From positions 11,574,501 through 11,638,500 of the forward strand of contig JAPTOF010000015.1 in NCBI GenBank assembly GCA_028554755.1: a DNA stretch of 64,000 nt, in the 5' to 3' direction. Within the stretch, counting starts at the first letter, position 1. Every line of letters begins with the position of its first letter. The position numbers were made by a program, and so were the translations under genes. Positions 10,033 through 21,922 of the stretch are shown one piece after another. Source of the stretch: Cordia subcordata (Eukaryota > Streptophyta > Magnoliopsida > Boraginales > Cordiaceae). Under the pieces are notes generated by a model. It did not search any database and was not told where the DNA came from. It was given only the letters and a program-made list of their open reading frames with translations.

Positions 10033-13025
10033 TGGCATCAAATATATCACATGTTTACATGACAGTCAAATGTGTCCATGAGATATCAACGTCAAACGCA
10101 TTTAGACTTAGTGACAAGCTAGTAAGATAATACAAATATCGAGGCATGTCTAGAGGGCAATCATGTTAGGTATTCTACTTGATAACACCGTAAAAAGCAG
10201 ACTCACAAAGCCCCTCACCTACACTACCTGTCAGAATGAGGGAGCAAATTGTGATACTTGTATCAGAAGAACTTGTGAGATTCCCGTCTACTTAGAATCA
10301 AAAGCCACTAGAGTATCTAAATGACCACAAAGAACAATTGGCACATATTACAAGGCTCATTTAATACTAATGAGTTGTTACATTTTCAGCACTATCCCAC
10401 AAAAATAGGTTATTAACTTTGCTTGCTATGTACATTCAACTCTCCTTAATATCCAAACTACATGTGAAAAGCAATGGATTCGTAAACAGCTAAAAGGGGG
10501 AGTTGATTACTCTACCCCAATAAAAGGCTAACGACATGATCAATAGCTGGTGGTTTAGGTGCCTAGTCATTTCATTTGCAAGTAAAGCAACTAGTGTGGG
10601 CAATTGCTTTAAGAAAGTACAAAGTGCCTATCGGATGATTCGAGATGTGTGCATGTTGCATCCTTTAAGAAAACACTCTTGCCTTATAAGATGAAGCAGT
10701 GGGATTGCATACTATGGCAGCACTTAGTCAAACTGCTCATTGAGTGCTTAAAAGAAATACAATATGGTGTAGACTTCTTGTACTTCAACGACTAGCTACT
10801 CTTATATTCAAATGCTCTGTCTATACAGAGTTTGACTACTCGTGCAGGCAAAAACATGCATACCTTGCTTTGATCGTTAATCAACACTGATGTTACATTA
10901 CCAAGCATCTATTTAAGGGTTTAGCACTTGTATTACGACTATCAATCTCATATTAATTAACTACTCAACTAGTAACCAACTACGCTAAATTGCCTAATAA
11001 ATTGGCTACTGGCGTGAAACGATACTGAACACTAAAAAATAGCCAACTTTCAAATAAAGGGATTACGTCTCAAAGTTGAGGAACTGATAGGTTATATCCT
11101 AAATGAAGATAAGATCATAATTGACACCCGTTGGTGTTATTGATAGTCGCACACCTATATGAGAAAATAAAGAGAATATGGGAATAAGATTTGTATAAAG
11201 GCGATAAAGATTTGCCATTCAGTCAACCTAGCCATTCATTGATGGGACTTGGCTCTGTCAAAACTATTGCTCACTGCTCAAAATAGCAATTTACACTATT
11301 TAGACACCTAGATGAGAAGATCATTAATTGGCATCTAGCTATTTACATGCAAATGCTTAAATCTAGTTGCTCAAGACTCTCATTTCACACGAACAAAGCA
11401 ACGAGCCAATGACCATTCGATAAGTTCAACAGGTGGTTTTTGACCTGTTATAATCTTGGCATTACGTCGGATCAAACCCATGAGATCACTTGAGAAGTGC
11501 AGTGATGAAGCATTAAAAAAGAAGAAAAGCAATTGGCGGCTAGTTGCTAGATAACAGTTATTAGTCCCAAGTGGTTAGCCTCCGATGAGCCTCTAGCTGT
11601 GCATAACAAGCAATTACTGCCTAACTATTTATATTGAGATGTCCTGTGATCAACTGTAAGCCATAGATTTGACCAAGGAAGAGGAAAAAGGAATAAGCAA
11701 CTGGTATACATGGACTAGCAGGCATGGGGTATAAAGCTAGTTTATCTTTGTGAAATAATGAAAGCTTACAGGTCCTACTCGATATTGACATAAGGTAATA
11801 GATAAAAATCATGATGGATTGCCTATGTTTGGCGAATGGTCATTCAATTCACATTATGATTGCTTCGTACAATTGTTTAATATAGCTGTTATTTACTCAA
11901 ACTATTGTGATTCCAACTACTCAATACATTATCGTTACTCTTTACAACTGTTCCTTAAAGTGCTTGGTGTGGTTAATTGTTTACATAAATTGAACAACGT
12001 TGTCAACTGATAGGTAAAAAAGGCTTGGACCTAAGAGTACTAGTATGTCCCGCGTTAGCTTAAGCATGCTTTATTATCCAAGCAAGCAATCTAATTCTTA
12101 TTACTCGGTGGTGGAACATGAGGTCCATTTCTCTGCTTGGTTGTTGAAGTTATTCAACCACTCACATTGAGTTCTAGATGGATGCATTAGGTACCAAATG
12201 CTCACTAAAGCCAGTCATTCATGGATACCATCTCAAATAGGTCAAAAGTGTACGATCCTAACTGGTCATTTATCCATTAAAACGGACCAAATTTTTAGGG
12301 ACATGTGCCAGCTAGTCGTGTGAAATATACTACTATTGAGTTCGTTTCTCCTAATTTAGTCCTCATATGGATGCCACTTTACTTGAGCATACTGCACTAT
12401 TCTAGGGATACATAATGTTACCACATGTACAAAGAATAGTTTGCATTCACCGACAATGCATCAAAGGCCAAGGGTGCATCATATAAGGAATTTAGCACAC
12501 TGCTGACTCAATGGTCAGCCATGTAAAGATAGCTCATTTATATGTACTAGTCGCGTCTTTTGAAGGAAATACAACTGTTACTGATGAAAATGGGCAGTCA
12601 ACTACTACAAACAAGTAATTAGCTACTTAATTAAAAAATTATGCAATGTGCAAGGATGTCCTTACTTGTATCAGCTGTGTGCACATAGAATGTGTGCATA
12701 AGAACGCTAGTATAGGTCAATTTTAGTGAGCAACTGTGTTGTTAGCAGAAAATACAATTGTTCTCTCGAACCAGCATTGATGCGTACTGCTTGATCTAAC
12801 TACTCTTGCTAGTACACAGCTGCCTAAAATGAAAGATCAAAAGTGTTGTTTATCTTGAGCTATTGGCTACATAGCTAGTTGAAAAGAAGTAAGCCGCTCA
12901 TATCTAGCTACTTGATAATTGTTAACAACTCGTCTTCCAGTTGCTCAAATGTCCATATGAAAAGACCACTCTTTTTCCAGCGCCCGGTCATTTGCTGCTT
13001 GTTTACAAGTGTGTGAATATGTGTT
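10033..13025. other. Noncoding repeat DNA between LTRs
   Basis: About 3 kb dense in stops in all frames. The words CTAGTTGCT and AGCTA recur, which suggests a decayed internal region of a noncoding retroelement, with DNA of similar style resuming at 19088. No protein domain is recognisable. Confidence 0.4.
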
Positions 13026-14427
13026 TGATATGTTATGTTTTTGTGTGTTTGTATCGTCATTATTTATATTTAAGAGGTCTTTTCAGCTTTAAGAAATGCA
13101 TTATTGCAGTACATATGCTAAAGATAGGCTTAAGCGTATGCAAATGTACATAATTGAGTTTAAAGACAAATATTGTACGAGTGCATGCATATTTCTCGTA
13201 TTTAGTAAAGTTAGGTCAAAAGCTCGGGACTTGAATTGATGGAGAATTAATATTGAAGTCAAGCTTGAGGTGGTCGGGATGTGGGAGAAGCATAAAAGAA
13301 ACCTTTGGAGGCAACCGGGCGAAGAAAAGAGCAATCTAGATGAAACGAACACAACCCGAGAAAATCGACCAAGGTTTTGACCTGGCAGGCCAACCCCTTC
13401 TCCCAGGGCCAGTGGACTAGCCTAGAGGACCGGCCAAACTAGAGAGCAAGACCCTTAGGCTGGTCAACCTAAGTGCTAGGCCGGTTGATCGGCTAAGGCC
13501 CCCGGCTAGACGCGTATAATGCACTATTTAAACCCCTTTTTAGCCCTTTTTGGGTATCTTTGAACCCTTTCTCACACACACACACACAAAACCATACCTT
13601 CACCCACCTCCAATACATACGCTAACACATATATCCACCTAGATTCAAGCTTATTTAGAGGGTTGCAAACACTTGGATTGAAGCTTGCTCAAAGAATTTG
13701 TACAAGAGTTATTTAGATGAAAGAGGAGTTTCGTATTCTCTCTTTCATCCTATTTTTTGTTATGTTTGAGTAGACTTGTTTAGGGTGATTGAACTTGTGC
13801 AATGGGTTGATTATATACTCTTATGTTATGCGATTTGATGGCTTAATATATACATATGCTATGTTTTTCTTATTTCAATGGCTATTATTCAATATATGTC
13901 TAGGTGTTTGATAATATACCTATGAAAGTTGCATATGCATAAATTGAAGTCTTTTTGGTACTAAACACCTCTAATCCATTCTATAATCATGTGTAAGTAT
14001 TTATGTATGGATTTTATGAAGTAGGTAATACTTATATTCATGTCTATGTGTATGCTTGCATGCCTAGTAGTGAATATGACCTCAATAACGCATATATGTT
14101 GACTCTTAATTGCATTTAATGGTGTAATCTGAGCATGACGATGTTTGATAGTCGAATATGTTCCTGTATTCGCAAACACCTTGGTCTATAACTTGTATGA
14201 ATGTGTTAATAGGTCAAATTCGGCTATAGTGACCCTAGAATGACGATGCGTGATTTAGGACTATCCTAGATCGAGTCTCCTTTGGCTTTAAATCCAACCA
14301 ATAGGTTTCTGGATAAGTTTAGTCGACCCTAGTGACACTAGGTCTTAGATTTAAATCCAGTCATCGGTTTAGGTACTAGAATAGGTTCAATCTAGGTCAC
14401 CTAGGAAGTTAGTTAGTCACTCTTAAG

Positions 14428-17400
14428 CAAAGTTTTAAAAATCAGATTGGCTGGTGAACTGGTCAGTTTACTGGTTCATAGGTCAATTGGTCTGGTGGTC
14501 TGACCGGACTAATATGTACATGATGTCAACTTCATATCTTAGCCTTGTATGCATCCAGTAAAGAGTAAAGGGTAAAAGAAGAACATAATTTATATGTTTA
14601 ATGTCTGTAAACATTTTCGAAAAAGACCTAAGTACATGACAATGTTCCAAAAATTAACATAAATAACCACATATCAATCACTATCACCGTCATTGGCATA
14701 ATACAATAACTCCTCTAATAACATATCAATCACTGTCATCACCATTGGCATCGCTATTGGCATTAGATGTTTCAAGAACCATTAAATCTGCATCGTTAGC
14801 ATCATCTTTATGTTGATCATGATCTACAAAATATTGAAGACATGCCAATCATGAGAGGGACTAATTTTTCAAGAAATTCTAATGTTTATTATTATATCTC
14901 AAGCATTGAATTAAAAATCTAGTGCATCTTGAGTATGAATATTAAAACAATCTAGTTCCTTTTAGTAGCCTTTCTTCAAGCATTTCCTCTAACTCATCAT
15001 AATCAAGCTTTCCTTCTGGTTTTTGCTCCACAACCCAACACTCAGTTTTGTCAATGGACTCATAATCGACCGGATCATATAACCTTTTTTCTTCTTTTAC
15101 CCTACATAATTACAATTAAAATAAAATAAAACAAGCAACATGCAATGCAAACTAATAGAGAAGCCAAATGACAAAAAAAATTATAATAAATACAGATCAA
15201 ACCTGTTTTGCAATCACAAATTATAATGAATATAGACAAGATTAGTCAGTCTTTTCTGTTCTAATATGTTCCTTCTCTTGGTATGAATCCGTTGAAAGAC
15301 ACTCCAATTGCATTCACAACTACAAGAGGAAGCTGTTTGGCTAAGGAGATGAATTGCTAGCTTTTGCAAGTTTGGAGCATCACCACCAAATAATCTCCAC
15401 CATTTATACATACAAATTAAAAAAAAAAATAACAATGTAAGAGTGAAAATGAATAACAGTTATGCATTGACGAATAACTATGCATAAGTATAGTACAACT
15501 AATATAAATGAATAGCAGTTATGCATTGATGAATAACTTGCATGTTTCGATAGCAATTCCTCTTCCAAAGCTTTTAAGACGCTCTCAAAATAGCCTAATC
15601 TTATCCAATGTCTTTGATTTGCTCCCTATAGTTTTTGTTTCAATAACATCCAAAAGACTCGCCATAACTTCTGGCTTCTTATCACAAACATTCATTGGAT
15701 CATATTGAAATGTTGGATTCAACCAATATGCCATGGCATGGATGTTTTTCCTCAACATATTATCCCATTGATTCTTGATAATGCCAACATAAGGCTAATA
15801 TAATCTCTTCTTGTTTTTGAACAAATCCGTAATGTCTTTCTTGGCTCTATACATGCCCTCATACACATATCACAAAGCTGGCTTTTCATCAGAATCACAA
15901 ATCCACAACAACCGTATAAGAGGAGCCATAATCTCACAAACAACAAGCAATTACTCCAAAATTTTTAATCAAGAACAATTTGCTTAACCTCTCTTCCATT
16001 TTGTGTTTTTTAGGAACCTCTTGAATTCAAGTAACGAAAGCTAGCAAATCATCTTTATGATCAGGCAAACTTTTCAAAGCAATGAAAGTAATGCCAAATC
16101 TAGTAGTTGCTAGTCTAACGATTTCTCTCCAATTTGGCCTTTTTCTCAACCAATTCAATGCCCATTTATGATTATAATACAAATATAGTCACTCTTGAAG
16201 CAAGAGTTGTTACATGTTCTACCTCAGGCATTTCCCTTAAGTCACCCATAATCAAATTAAGGCAACGGGTTGCACAAGAAGACCAATTAATATTCGGATA
16301 CTTCTCACAAAGCATTCTTCCAGTGGCCCTATAATTAGCTGCATTATTGGTCACCATATGCAGAACATTGGAGGGGCCAACCATATCAACAATCTTATCA
16401 AACAAATTGCACGAAGTACTAGCATTCGTGGAAAAACTTGAAACATCAACAGACTTAATGAATGAAATTCTCTTAGAACAATTGACCAAGAAATTAATCA
16501 ATGATCTATGGCTATTATTAGACCAACCATCACCCATGATAGTGCAACCTGTATCATTCCATGTGCTATGATAAGAATCAATTACCAATTTCATTTGAGT
16601 CTTAGCGTCATTCAACAAATTCACACATAGGGCATGGTAAGAAGGACTTTATATCCAAACCCCAATGATACAATTTTATCAATAGCAATTTGATAAAAAA
16701 AAAAAAAGAATTTAATGCATTAAAAGGTATGCAAGCATCATAAAACCAAAAAGCGATGGCTAGATCAGCATCATGCCACCTCTCCTTACTTTGTAAAGCA
16801 ACTTTAGTGGAAGTTGAGATGAATCCCTTACTTCACCTTTAAAATAATTCTTTATCCCTATATTTACTTTCCTTTTCACACCTTGAGAAGATGTCTCTAT
16901 ATCATTTTTGGTACTTCTATCATCTCCAAAGTTTGGCTCATAACTCTTGAATTGATGTGTACTAGGGCCCCTATCAGATGCAAATATCCCTTTCTTCTCG
17001 TGAGACTTTTTAATGTTCTCTTCTAATGATTCTTTGATTAAAGCCTTTACTTCAGGATCGACTTTCCTACATGCATCCACATTGCCCTTTGCCCCAGCCA
17101 AATGTTGTTTCATCCTATTGATTCCCCCTCCTCTTAATGTTTTGTTGCAAAAAGTACAAATTAAGATCTTTTTTCTTTTTCATCATGAGCTTCAATACAA
17201 TAATCCCAAGCTTTATCCTTTTTACTTCGGACATTATGAATGGAGGGTGTAGGCTCTAAAGAATCAGTCTCTGATAGAGCTATTGTTCATTGAGAAGGAT
17301 CCATATCTTAACAAATAACAATGTATAAAGTAATACGTATGACATAAAATAATTAATTAAAGAATAATTAATTAACCAAGAGAATTGACTTACATGCATG

Positions 17401-18620
17401 ATACGTTTCTAGATTTTTAGATTTGTTGAAAAGACAATAAAATAATGAATTAGAGAATAAAATATTAAAAGCTTCACTACTTCAAACTATTCCCCTATTT
17501 ATTTAGCTAACTGTGGTTGAGATTTTCAGATTTGGTAAAAGTCATCTACATGAGACCTTGGCAATAAAGTAAGGGTTTATTCAAATATATGAATATATGA
17601 TAATTTGACCTTAGTTTACACAGCTTCTAGTTAGCTCAAATCAACTGGTCACTATCCTTAGTGTTTCTGTCATATTATCAATAAAAATTCCAAAAACTCT
17701 ATCTCCTTTTAGGTTACGTCTTATACTCGTTGTCAATTTTTTAATCAAACCTCCTGTGTATATCATAGCTCTCTTGGCAAGGTGACATCGGAAAACATTG
17801 TAATTAGTGCTAAAAAAATAAAAGTAGTGAGACGATCTCTAAAAATTGTTCGTCTCCTTTTGCAATTCTACTGCTTAAGTGCTTAGACGTTGGTTAAGTT
17901 ATTCATTACATAAACATTACTTGACAAAATTACAAAAAGGTTTTGACTTTTGATCTATCATTATTCATTAACATGTGTATGAAGCATCAATGATCTAACT
18001 AATAACATGAATGTATTATTCTATCAAATATACTATAACAACATGAATGATCATAATGGATATATAGAATCATGCAAATACAACATAGATTTTTTTTTCT
18101 CATACATATAGGCCATTCAAAATTTCAAATAATTAACAATAAAACTAAGAAATAAGAATAGAAAAAATCATAAAATAGTAAAATACCATGTGAGTGGACT
18201 TCCGTTGAACTTTGATTTTTGAAAGAATGAGTAGAAAGAAGAAGAAAAGTCGCCTCTTTGTTGCTGCTGCATGCAATTGTGATACGTTCTCTATTCCACT
18301 TTTCTTTTTAGTTTTTTAACCCTTCTTTATTTCTTTATGCTGTTTTGGGCTATATCAATCAACAAATTGAAGCCCAAAAAATGAAAATAGATGGAGCCCA
18401 TCATTGAATAGCAATGGGCCAATGGCCAAACCCCTAATTTAGCTAAAAACCCAGGTTCAAGTGATTTTAGCCGGTCCGGTCCGGTCCGGTTCGCTGGGTT
18501 AATTGGTTTTTCCTGGTTTTTTAATTTTCCAGTTTTTATGCACTAATTGGCTCGTTAGCTTTACCGGTTCCCGGTCGGACCAGTCCAACCAGCAGGTCCG
18601 ATCAGGGTTTTAAAACATTG
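14428..18620 (-). mobile_element. hAT DNA transposon, 4193 bp, precise ends
   Basis: The element starts CAAAGTTTTAAAA and ends with the complement of CAATGTTTTAAAA. The identical 8-bp repeat CTCTTAAG flanks both ends (14420-14427 and 18621-18628), the exact signature of the hAT superfamily. The interior encodes BED-finger, DUF659-like and hAT C-terminal transposase pieces on the - strand. The subterminal zones are packed with CTGGT/CCGGT words, including GGTCCGGTCCGG near 18474, which are likely transposase-binding repeats (inference). It interrupts solo LTR copy 3, so it is younger than that LTR. Confidence 0.92.
14950..17290 (-). pseudogene. hAT transposase pseudogene
   Basis: Read on the - strand, the order is that of plant hAT transposases with a DUF659 domain. 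Near 17150 there is a BED-type zinc-finger part (CTFCNKTLRGGG, then MKQHLAG). A charged linker follows (16790-17110). A DUF659-like block at 16172-16624 includes MGDGWSNNSHRSLINF, SVDVSSF and CEKYPNINW. A hAT C-terminal dimerisation block at 15214-15400 includes WWRLFGGDAP, LQKLAIHLLSQTASS, NWSVFQRIHTKRRN and LVYIHYN. Frameshifts and stops separate the blocks (for example at 16172 and near 16760), so no functional transposase is made. The superfamily call is firm; exon limits are not resolvable. Confidence 0.88.
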
Positions 18621-19087
18621 CTCTTAAGGCCCTAGGTCAAAAGGATCACGTCGTGGCTCAAGGAGGCGCCACCTAGGGACGGACCTGCTCCGAGTCCTAG
18701 GGAGAAATTGGGACATTAGTTAGCAACTTAGTTAAGAGAAATCGATAACTAAGTCATCCGATATATTCCCATAGCATTTGAGTCTAGAATCACCTATTAG
18801 CCAGTAAAGTCACCCTAACCCTATTCCATTTGTTAGTTCCCTCTAGGTAGTTTGTTTCCCCACTTTCCATTCCTATTTTCTTTAGTTAGTGCTCCTAACA
18901 ATCCAAGAACCCCAAAAGAAAATGGTTAGTTTAGGTTTTCTCTTAAGCACTTTCTAGAGCACACACATGTAGAATCCATTCCATAAAATAGCCTCTCCGT
19001 GGTTCGACGCCCATTCTTGCACACACTACACTGCATTAATATGTGTGCTTGTAGGTCTTTAGAGTTCTCACCATTAAAGAGACATCA

Positions 19088-19798
19088 ACGTTCCAACTGG
19101 TTAGAACTGGAAAAGGGTGATACAAAGTAAGGTACCCACATGACCAATCCTGCATTTGAAAGCTAATGGGATGTTAGGTTGTACAGTAGCTGGTAATATA
19201 TGGCATCTAAGAAAGATGCTGGGTTTTAGGGTTAACGCCAGACATTTCATGACTTATTGGGCCTTTGAATAGTTGCTTCTTTTATATTTCCCTAAAGAGT
19301 AAAGACAAGTAGCATGCCGATTATGGGATTCAATTTAGAGTGGCTATGTTACTCCAATAAAGGCATTCAGTTGTCAATAAAGTAGGTGCTTAAACATATG
19401 ACGAAACAAGATCTCTTACGGTGTGACTAAGCCATATGCAGTAATGCTAGTTGAAATGCTCTTCACTAACTTCAGGTGCTCACAAAAAAAAAATTTAATT
19501 GTTTACGGCTTCAAGATTTGTTCGCATCCGTTGTTCATAAAAGTATCATCATGCAATGGTATGATTCATCCCCATGTGTGTAAAGTCATGCACTCCCATA
19601 CCAATTTGTATGCAATTTATCCTTGCGATAAACATTGGGGCATATATGTTATATGGCTGCTTGTTTTTGAAGCATTAATAATTGTTAGTGCACAGCCTAA
19701 AACTTGTTGAAAGCTTTGTAATGGTCTTTGATTTGACAATGGCTAAAGCGGTGCTATGAATGGCTACTCTTTAACTCGAAAGCTTTTCGACTTAGAAC
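19088..19798. other. Noncoding internal remnant upstream of a polypurine tract
   Basis: Stop-rich DNA, similar in style to 10033-13025, leads to the GGGGGG tract at 19799. I see no gene in it; the 95-codon ORF at 19423 has no recognisable domain. Confidence 0.4.
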
Positions 19799-20767
19799 GG
19801 GGGGACAAATGTTGTAGCCAAAATTTGGCTTGAACCTAAAGGTCCATTACGCTCATTTGGAATTTCAGATTTAGGCCTCAAGGGTAAGGCCACAACTTAC
19901 AAGCATCTCAAGAAAAGTTCGCTCTATTGGGCCAGATGGTCAAATGTGGATAAAAAAAAGAGATTACGACCCATGGTTTAAGAACAAGAGTGTAAGTTGT
20001 CCAATTGAAGGCCCAAGCTTCGAAATCATGGAAAAGTCCAGTTTGCGCTTAACCAGTCATCTTGATATATAACTGTGTGTTATATCTATCCTATCTAACT
20101 ACGGTAATAGCTAATAGCAGAGATCAACCTTATCACCCAGCTAAAAAGGGGATAGGCATCCAACTGTAAATCTTACCCGTAAGTGGATAAACAATTTTTG
20201 TTCTCAAGAGATTACCAAGAAGTAAATCCTATGGGTCTCTATATACCTAGCTATCTATAACTATAAATAGGCATTCCAACCAAGGGGAAGGTATAAAACA
20301 ATCACACAGTTGAAACTTAAGTAGCTCTTTGACTATTCTCAAGCTATTTCCGGCTGCTTTTGGCTATTCTTTGGTTGCTCCCATGTATGGAATATCATCT
20401 CTAGTAGCAGTCCGACTGTTCTAATATATAGGATGTCACTCCTAATAATAATCTGGTTGTTTTCACACATACCTTATCACTTCTAGTAACAATTCGGCTA
20501 TTCTCATATATGGGATTTCGCCCATAACATTACTCCGGTTATCATATATTGCCCACTACACAGACTCCGATGACCTTACTACGGTAGACTCCTAAACCCT
20601 CTCTATGTATTATTTTCCCTCAAACTACCACCCGATTACTGACTTAAGCAACGGAGTGTCTTTGGCCGGCACTATTCTAGTGTCAAAGACCTACCCCACT
20701 TTTCTTGCCTTTTATTCTATAGGTTGGTGGTGTCTCCAAATTCATGATTCTAGATTTTAGCGTTTAC
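19799..20767 (+). mobile_element. Polypurine tract and gypsy-like LTR
   Basis: GGGGGGACAAA (19799-19809) is followed by TGTTGTAGCC at 19810. The block has a TATAAATA box at 20272-20279 and later the words CTTTGGCCGGCACTATTC and GTGTCAAAGACC. It ends near GCGTTTACA at about 20767. This matches a polypurine tract followed by a 3' LTR of about 958 bp of gypsy type. No paired 5' LTR with the same sequence is seen in the window. Confidence 0.55.
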
Positions 20768-21791
20768 ACCAGCCTACACTTTGGAGTTATTGGGCATGCC
20801 TCATGCACTTGAATATGCTAAATGTAGATTAAGAGGCATTGAAGCTTTACATGAATTACTCAAGCAAGGTCTTGATGTTGAAGAGTCCTGTCATTTACAA
20901 GATTGGCCATGCTTTCTGGCTTAAACACTTCCCAACGTTGTGAAACTACTCAAAAAATATCTTCACATCAGAAATTACAATAAGAATCTTTAACAACATT
21001 GGATTACTACAAAAACAAAGACTAAACATGGGAAATTTTGAACTCAATCATTGATTGAAACCACAAGTAGGAAAAAAGAAAAAAGAAAACTATATTCACA
21101 TGTAGCAACAAATTAATGTGATTTTATTAGGCCAAACTAATTGTAAAATTAGATAAACACACATAGGGAGTAGCATATTGGTTTGAACTAATTGAAGAAA
21201 AAAAAATTACAAAAATTTAAACATACCTTCTTGATCTATACATGGTTGCTTTGATAAGATAGAAACCAAGCCAAGCTTCAAGCCTTTAATTTCTTTAGTG
21301 GAAAAAGAAGTTGAGAAGTGTAAATATGCATATAAAGAAACTTATATACATATATGTGTGTGTATGTTTATATAGGTTAGAGATGAAAACAAAGAAAAAA
21401 GATAAAGGAAATTTACCTAAGTATACATCAAGTGAAAATAGAAAAGAACAAAAAGGAAGAGAGAGAGAAGAGATCCAACTGCATCCATGAGGATCCGACC
21501 ACCATAGTTGAAGGTTGTTCAATAAATAGCCATTTGTTCTCTACTTTGCATCTCCACTCTAAAGCCCTTTAGTCATTCGGCAACTTGCTCGTAGTAACAA
21601 CAAAACCATCAGAAGCATAAATTAGAAAAAGACACAATAATTTAGTGATCATAGAATAATAAATCATAACCAATCATTTTATGCATACTCAAATGAGAAA
21701 AAAGATACTAAACAATTTGGATGATCTTTTTTTATTTTGCTATAGATTCAAACTCTTTTTTCCATTTCTAATTTCTTAAACACCTACTTAT
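20768..21791. other. AT-rich intergenic DNA
   Basis: I see no gene here. There are A-rich runs and a TATATACATATATGTGTGTG microsatellite-like patch near 21345. Confidence 0.6.
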
Positions 21792-21914
21792 TAAAGATGA
21801 TTTTAGGGTCACTCCTCAATAAGGTGATGTATATTTATACACAAAGGATTACAATTGTTTCCTTCTATAATACAATTATTCTTTGTTCAATATGAGGTAA
21901 ATATATACACTAAT
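21792..21914 (-). repeat. 3' LTR of the minus-strand copia element
   Basis: About 123 bp, aligning with 26626-26755 but lacking a few bases near 21823-21830. CTTAT at 21787-21791 is the outer target duplication. Confidence 0.85.
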
Positions 21915-21922
21915 CTGCCCCC

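Larger units (their letters stand above)
13026..19087 (+). mobile_element. Solo LTR, family A copy 3, split by a hAT transposon
   Basis: The block starts TGATATGTTATG (compare TGATGTGTTGG in copy 1) and ends GAGACATCA. Subtracting the hAT element and one of its 8-bp repeats leaves about 1861 bp, close to copies 1 (1944) and 2 (1792). It carries the same internal landmarks: (AC)n near 13571, CATGTCTATGTG near 14039, TTGGCTTTAAATCC at 14282, GGACGGACC near 18678, and CTCCGTGG near 18992. The flanking 5-mers GTGTT and ACGTT match at only three of five bases, so the target duplication is decayed or the ends are off by a few bases. Confidence 0.65.

Noticed and set aside
13101..13352. 83-codon minus-strand ORF
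   Set aside because: It lies inside solo LTR copy 3 and has no domain; chance frame.
16347..16571. Plus-strand ORFs inside the hAT element
   Set aside because: Shadows of the minus-strand transposase frame, which has clear DUF659-like motifs.
9143..20767. 9143-10032 and 19810-20767 as a matching LTR pair
   Set aside because: They share TATAAATA but little else; sequences do not match, so they belong to different elements.
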